This document shows, piece by piece, positions 60,406 through 64,000 of a DNA stretch of 64,000 bases. The notes below the pieces were generated by a model. That model ran no database searches and had not been told where the DNA came from. It was given only the letters and a program-made list of their open reading frames with translations. Origin of the DNA: JANNSX01 sp046348995 (GTDB lineage: Bacteria; Pseudomonadota; Alphaproteobacteria; Rhizobiales; Hyphomicrobiaceae); contig JAXMDB010000006.1 of assembly GCA_046348995.1 (NCBI GenBank), forward strand, positions 1 to 64,000. The letters run 5' to 3'. Positions within the stretch are counted from its first letter, which is position 1; each line of letters begins with the position of its first letter. The position numbers and the translations under genes are program-made.

Positions 60406-61248
60406 CTATCCCTTCAACATCCCATCCGCGAAGCCCGTGAGGATCGTCTTGCGCAGCAGGATCGCGAGCACGACGACGGGCGCAATCGAGATCGTGGCCG
60501 CCGCCATCATCTGACCGAACAGCGTCTGGTACTGGCCGGCAAAAGCCGAGATGACGAGCGGCACCGTCTGGCTCTCCTGGCGCGTCAGGATGAGCGCGAA
60601 GAAGAACTCGTTCCAGGCCTCGATAAAAGAGAAGATCGCGGCGGCGAACAGCGATGGCAGCGAGATCGGCAGCACGATCAGGCGGAAGGTCTGCCAGATC
60701 GTCGCCCCATCCATGCGTGCGGCGCGCTCGAGCCCAGCCGGGATGCCGGCGAAGAACCCGCGAAGCACCCAGATCACGATCGGCAGGTTGAAGGTGAGAT
60801 AGACGAGGATGAGCGTGAGCTTGGAATCGATCAGGCCCATCCGGCTCGCGGTGATGAACAGCGGGATCGCGACGACGACAGCGGGAAACATCTGCGCGGC
60901 GAGCACCATGAGCAGCAGCGGATTGCGTGCGGGGAGATCGAGGCGGGCCAATGCATAGGCCGCCGGTGCGCCGAGAATGAGCGCCAGCGCCGTCGTGCCG
61001 ACGGCGACGATAATCGAGTTCATCAGCCCGCGGCCGAGCTGCGCCGCCGACTGGAAGACCTGCACGTAGTTGTCGAGTGTAAAGCTCGCGGGCGAGAAGT
61101 CCGGCGGGCGTGTCGTCAGCGCGGCCTGCTGCATGAGGCTCGACAGCATGAGCCAGAGGAGCGGCGCTGCATTCCACACCAGGAACAGCGCGATGCAGAC
61201 TGAGATGAGCACGCGCTCGCCCGTGCCGGTGCGTCCCGCCACCCGCAT
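60406..61248 (-). CDS. Carbohydrate ABC transporter permease (MalG/UgpE type)
   Basis: Membrane permease of 280 residues with six hydrophobic helices. The coupling EAA loop is AARMDGATIWQTFRLIVLP, as in CUT1-type importers. The ATG at 61248 shares a base with the stop of the other permease. The stop lies 8 bases before the ATPase start. Confidence 0.9.
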   Translation of the reverse strand: MRVAGRTGTGERVLISVCIALFLVWNAAPLLWLMLSSLMQQAALTTRPPDFSPASFTLDNYVQVFQSAAQLGRGLMNSIIVAVGTTALALILGAPAAYALARLDLPARNPLLLMVLAAQMFPAVVVAIPLFITASRMGLIDSKLTLILVYLTFNLPIVIWVLRGFFAGIPAGLERAARMDGATIWQTFRLIVLPISLPSLFAAAIFSFIEAWNEFFFALILTRQESQTVPLVISAFAGQYQTLFGQMMAAATISIAPVVVLAILLRKTILTGFADGMLKG

Positions 61249-62192
61249 CAGCGCACCTCCTGGGATCTCACGCGCAACAGTCGGAGATAGAGGATGGCGA
61301 GCAGGATCGAAGCGACGAAGATCAAGTTCGCGATCGCCGCACCCTGGCCGAACTTCAGGAAGTTGAAGGTCAGACGGTAGGCGAGGAAGTTCATGACGAT
61401 GGTCGAGTCGTAGGGGCCACCTTTCGTCAGCACGAAGATGAGATCGAAAATGCGCAGCGACCAGATCGTCTGCAGCACGACGGCGATGGCGAGCGCCGTG
61501 CGCAATCCTGGCAGCGTCACGTGCCGGAAGGTCTGCCAGGGGCTCGCGCCATCCATGGCCGCCGCCCGATAGAGGGCCTTCGGAATACCCTGCAACGCGG
61601 CGAGCAGCAGAATGGCGATGAACGGCGTCGACTTCCAGATATCGACGAGCAACATCGAGTTCAACGCGAGCACCGGGCTGCCGAGCCAGGTGACGTTGCG
61701 CTCGACCGCGCCTGAGGACACCAGGATCGCGTTGGCGATGCCGTAGTTGGCGTGCAGGATCCACTTCCACAAGACGCCGTTGGCGACCGGCGCGATCGCC
61801 CAAGGCAGGATCAGGAGAATGCGCAACAGCGGCGAGCGCGCCATCGAGTGGTTGAGCAGGAGCGCCATGCCGAGACCCAAGATCACGACGGCCACGACCT
61901 CGACCACCGTGAAGTAGATCGTATTGAGAAACGCGAGCCGCGTGACCTTGTCGGAGAGGAGCGCCGCGTAGTTGTCGAGCCCGACGAACGGCGTCTCGAA
62001 TGTACCGCTCGCCAGGCTCGCATTCGTGAAGGAGAGCCAGATCGAGTAGAGCACCGGATAGGCGAGCACGATCCCGAGCGCGCCGAGAGCCGGCGCGACG
62101 AAAGCCAATGCGGTGGAGCGGGAGGACACCGGTGCTCGGTCCTGATTGGTGGTTGGGGTGGCACGATGGGCGCCCGCCCCAACCGACGTCAC
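61248..62192 (-). CDS. Carbohydrate ABC transporter permease (MalF/UgpA type)
   Basis: Membrane permease of 314 residues with six helices after a hydrophilic N-terminus. EAA loop: AAAMDGASPWQTFRHVTLPG. The likely start is GTG 62192, 8 bases after the binding-protein stop; GTG 62128 is an alternative. It pairs with the downstream permease to form the heterodimeric channel. Confidence 0.89.
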   Translation of the reverse strand: MTSVGAGAHRATPTTNQDRAPVSSRSTALAFVAPALGALGIVLAYPVLYSIWLSFTNASLASGTFETPFVGLDNYAALLSDKVTRLAFLNTIYFTVVEVVAVVILGLGMALLLNHSMARSPLLRILLILPWAIAPVANGVLWKWILHANYGIANAILVSSGAVERNVTWLGSPVLALNSMLLVDIWKSTPFIAILLLAALQGIPKALYRAAAMDGASPWQTFRHVTLPGLRTALAIAVVLQTIWSLRIFDLIFVLTKGGPYDSTIVMNFLAYRLTFNFLKFGQGAAIANLIFVASILLAILYLRLLRVRSQEVR

Positions 62193-62200
62193 TTCGCCGA

Positions 62201-63493
62201 TCAGCCGCGCTTCTTGACGATGGCGGTGACGAGATCGTTGGCGGCCGCCATGGCGTCCTTGGCCGATTGCTGGCCTGCGAGCGCCTTCGTCACCTCGGTG
62301 CCGATGGCCTGCGTGACCTCGTTGTAGTCGGGCGTCACGAAGCTATCGTAGGGGTTCTTGGCCTGCTCGAGCGTGATGGCCGCGTTCGGCAGTGCCTTCT
62401 GGACCTCAGGGTCGCCGAGCACCGACAGGCGGATCGGCAGCCAGCCGGTGTCGATCGCCTGCCGCTTCTGCACCTCCTTGTCGAGGTAGAACTCGATGAG
62501 CTTGGTGCAGAGATCAGGGTTCTTTGCGGTCTTGGTGATTGTGAAGGCGTCGGTTCCGTCGACCGAGGCGGTGCCCGCCGGGCCGGCCGGCAGCAGGCCG
62601 CCGCCGATCTTGCCGGCGATCTTCGACGTCGCGGGATCGTTCGCCGGCTTCCACATGAAGGGCCAGTTCATCATCATCGCCGCATTGCCGGCAGTGAAGA
62701 CGTTCGTCGCATCATTGATGCCGACATACGTCAGGGAGCCGGGATCGGTCGCCGGCATCAGATCCATCATGTACTGGAGCGCGGTGATACCCGCCTCGTT
62801 GTTGAATGCCGGCGTGCCGTCCTCGGCATACATCTTCCCGCCCGCCTGCTGCAAGTAGCACATCCAGAAGCAGGCCGTGCCGCCGATGCCTTCCGGCGTT
62901 CCGAAGCTGTTCACCCAACCGAATTTGCCGTCCTTCGTCAGGTCGGTCGCCATGCGCTTCAAGTCGTCCCAGGTCTTGGGCGGCTCCTTGATGCCGGCCT
63001 GCTCGAACATCTCGGTGTTGTAGAAGAGGGTGAGCAGCGACAGCGTGAAGACGACGCCCTTGCTCTCGCCATTCCAGGTGACGGTCGAGAAGCTCGAGGG
63101 CGGCAGGTCGGCGACAGTCTCCTTCGAGAGCCGGTCCTTCAGAGGAATGACGAAATTCGCGAACTCCGGCACCCAGCCCGACATGTAGGCGATGTCCCAG
63201 GCGTGCGTGCCGGAGGCGAGCGTCGTCGCAAGCTTGTTGTGGAGCTCCGGGAACGGAGCGAGGTCGTAGTTCACCTTGGCGCCGTTGTCGGCCTGCCACT
63301 TCGCGAACGCCTCCTCGGAAAATTTCGCTGCGCCGGGTGGCGTCGGATCGGGCGGCAGATTGCCGAAATAGGAGATGATCTCTTCGGCGCTCGCATGCCC
63401 GAGCCACGGCATGCCGGCGGCCAGTGCCGCAGCGCCTGCAGCGGATTTGAGCACGTCGCGGCGATTGAGCGCCGCACTTTTGAAATTGATCAT
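62201..63493 (-). CDS. Carbohydrate ABC transporter substrate-binding protein (MalE/UgpB type)
   Basis: Periplasmic binding protein of 430 residues. The twin-arginine-like signal NRRDVLKSAAGAAALAAGM ends near AEEI at about residue 37. The mature protein has the extracellular solute-binding type 1 fold (LFYNTEMFEQAGIKEPPKTW, AAMMMNWPFMWK). GGGAGGA lies 5-6 bases before the ATG. It is the first gene of a five-gene operon ending with the glycerol-1-phosphate-dehydrogenase-like enzyme. The ligand is probably a polyol, a sugar or glycerol phosphate, by context. Confidence 0.9.
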   Translation of the reverse strand: MINFKSAALNRRDVLKSAAGAAALAAGMPWLGHASAEEIISYFGNLPPDPTPPGAAKFSEEAFAKWQADNGAKVNYDLAPFPELHNKLATTLASGTHAWDIAYMSGWVPEFANFVIPLKDRLSKETVADLPPSSFSTVTWNGESKGVVFTLSLLTLFYNTEMFEQAGIKEPPKTWDDLKRMATDLTKDGKFGWVNSFGTPEGIGGTACFWMCYLQQAGGKMYAEDGTPAFNNEAGITALQYMMDLMPATDPGSLTYVGINDATNVFTAGNAAMMMNWPFMWKPANDPATSKIAGKIGGGLLPAGPAGTASVDGTDAFTITKTAKNPDLCTKLIEFYLDKEVQKRQAIDTGWLPIRLSVLGDPEVQKALPNAAITLEQAKNPYDSFVTPDYNEVTQAIGTEVTKALAGQQSAKDAMAAANDLVTAIVKKRG

Positions 63494-63746
63494 GGCAGTC
63501 CTCCCATATGTCCGTCCGGTCTCGGCACTTGGGGCCTGCCAACGGATCAATTCAGTGTTTCCGACCCCGGTTTTGTCCCATAGGTCATGAAGACTGTCCA
63601 TTCATTCGACGCCAGGGGCGCATGCACTACCGTCAGACCTAAGACATCACATCGTCGTCGCCGGCTCGGCCCGGTCGTCGGTAGCGCAGAGCGCGTTTGT
63701 CGAGGCAAACAAACATAATCTCAATCGATCGCGGCGCGGCGCGGCG
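63494..63746 (-). other. Upstream region of the carbohydrate importer operon
   Basis: About 250 bases separate the binding-protein gene from a possible decayed frame. An AT-richer patch lies at 63702-63724 (CAAACAAACATAATCTCAAT). No clear -35/-10 pair or palindromic operator was found, and no local regulator of the operon is visible. Confidence 0.4.
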
Positions 63747-64000
63747 TTAAGGCACCTCGAACGGCCCCGGATCGGTTTTGCCGGAGCGAGGTGAAAGGTC
63801 CGGCGGGACCGTGTCCGCGCCTCCCGGCGCGCGGCCCTGCAGCCGGCCTGACAGGTAGACGTTCCCAAGATAGGTGTTCCGGGCGACCGTTCGTCGACCT
63901 CCTTGAACGCTGGGATCGTTGTCGCGCGCGCGATTTCCAGGGCCTTGTCACCTGCGGAAGCGGGCTTGCATTGATGGCAACGAGAGGCGTTGTTGCTACG
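63747..64000 (-). pseudogene. Possible decayed coding remnant at the window edge
   Basis: Protein-like stretches occur in three successive frames of the reverse strand: VATTPLVAINASPLPQ, then GDKALEIARATTIPAFKEVD, then RNTYLGNVYLSGRLQG, ending at a TAA (63747-63749). This pattern suggests a gene tail broken by two frameshifts. The family was not recognised and the rest lies beyond the window. It may equally be chance in GC-rich DNA. Confidence 0.25.

Noticed and set aside
60398..61177. N-terminal extension of the carbohydrate importer ATPase
   Set aside because: The extension overlaps the permease gene out of frame and has no homology to ATPases, which begin at MSAITLSHVTKRFG.

Overview
This is a high-GC window of about 64 kb with long, tightly packed genes and many ABC importers, RND and LysE-type transporters, LysR and GntR regulators and acyl-CoA or Rieske enzymes. 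The style fits a metabolically versatile soil or plant-associated alphaproteobacterium, most likely of the Hyphomicrobiales. The P1B-5 metal ATPase with a hemerythrin tail, the aconitase-X protein and the palindromic intergenic repeats support this. No rRNA, tRNA, CRISPR array, phage or insertion-sequence transposase was found. The only conjugation-related gene is a short TraG/VirD4-like ATPase at the left edge.

Layout. 0-9.3 kb: a TraG-like ATPase, two Rieske oxygenase alpha subunits without reductases, a metal-exporting P1B-5 ATPase, and a two-subunit acyl-CoA dehydrogenase. 9.5-18.7 kb: an AhpD-like protein, an aconitase-X (cis-3-hydroxyproline dehydratase type) gene, a LuxR-type regulator divergent from a three-subunit acetone-carboxylase-type operon (beta, alpha, gamma), and a decayed SDR gene. 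18.7-28.6 kb: an RND efflux pair, a DapA-family aldolase with a divergent GntR regulator and clear palindromes between them, a chromate transporter, an SDR, a truncated SDR and a LysR regulator. 28.6-35.1 kb: amine catabolism and debris (PuuB-like oxidase, LysE exporter, fragments of a PuuC-type aldehyde dehydrogenase and of a ChoW/ProW permease), then an intact trimethylamine-dehydrogenase/N-methylproline-demethylase-type flavoenzyme and a non-pyrrolysine MttB-family methyltransferase.

35.1-43.4 kb: the most intriguing block. A LysR regulator is divergent from a D-cysteine desulfhydrase/cysteate sulfo-lyase-type enzyme, a DegT aminotransferase and an Asp/Glu racemase-family protein. These are followed by a TauABC-type sulfonate importer and an HpsN-like (histidinol-dehydrogenase family) dehydrogenase. 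Together they look like an uptake and breakdown module for C3 organosulfonates such as cysteate or dihydroxypropanesulfonate. The racemase could act on cysteate; this is inference.

43.5-49.7 kb: a urea/amide-type branched-chain ABC importer (SBP, two ATPases, two permeases) with an isochorismatase-type amidohydrolase and a CysB-like regulator. 49.8-57.3 kb: a 2-oxoacid dehydrogenase E1alpha-E1beta-E2 operon divergent from a fused indolepyruvate:ferredoxin oxidoreductase with its own GntR regulator. 57.3-58.2 kb: a palindromic repeat and remnants of a two-component system. 58.3-63.5 kb: a carbohydrate/polyol-type ABC importer operon ending in a glycerol-1-phosphate-dehydrogenase-like enzyme. 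At least five truncated or frameshifted genes show that the region has been reshaped repeatedly.
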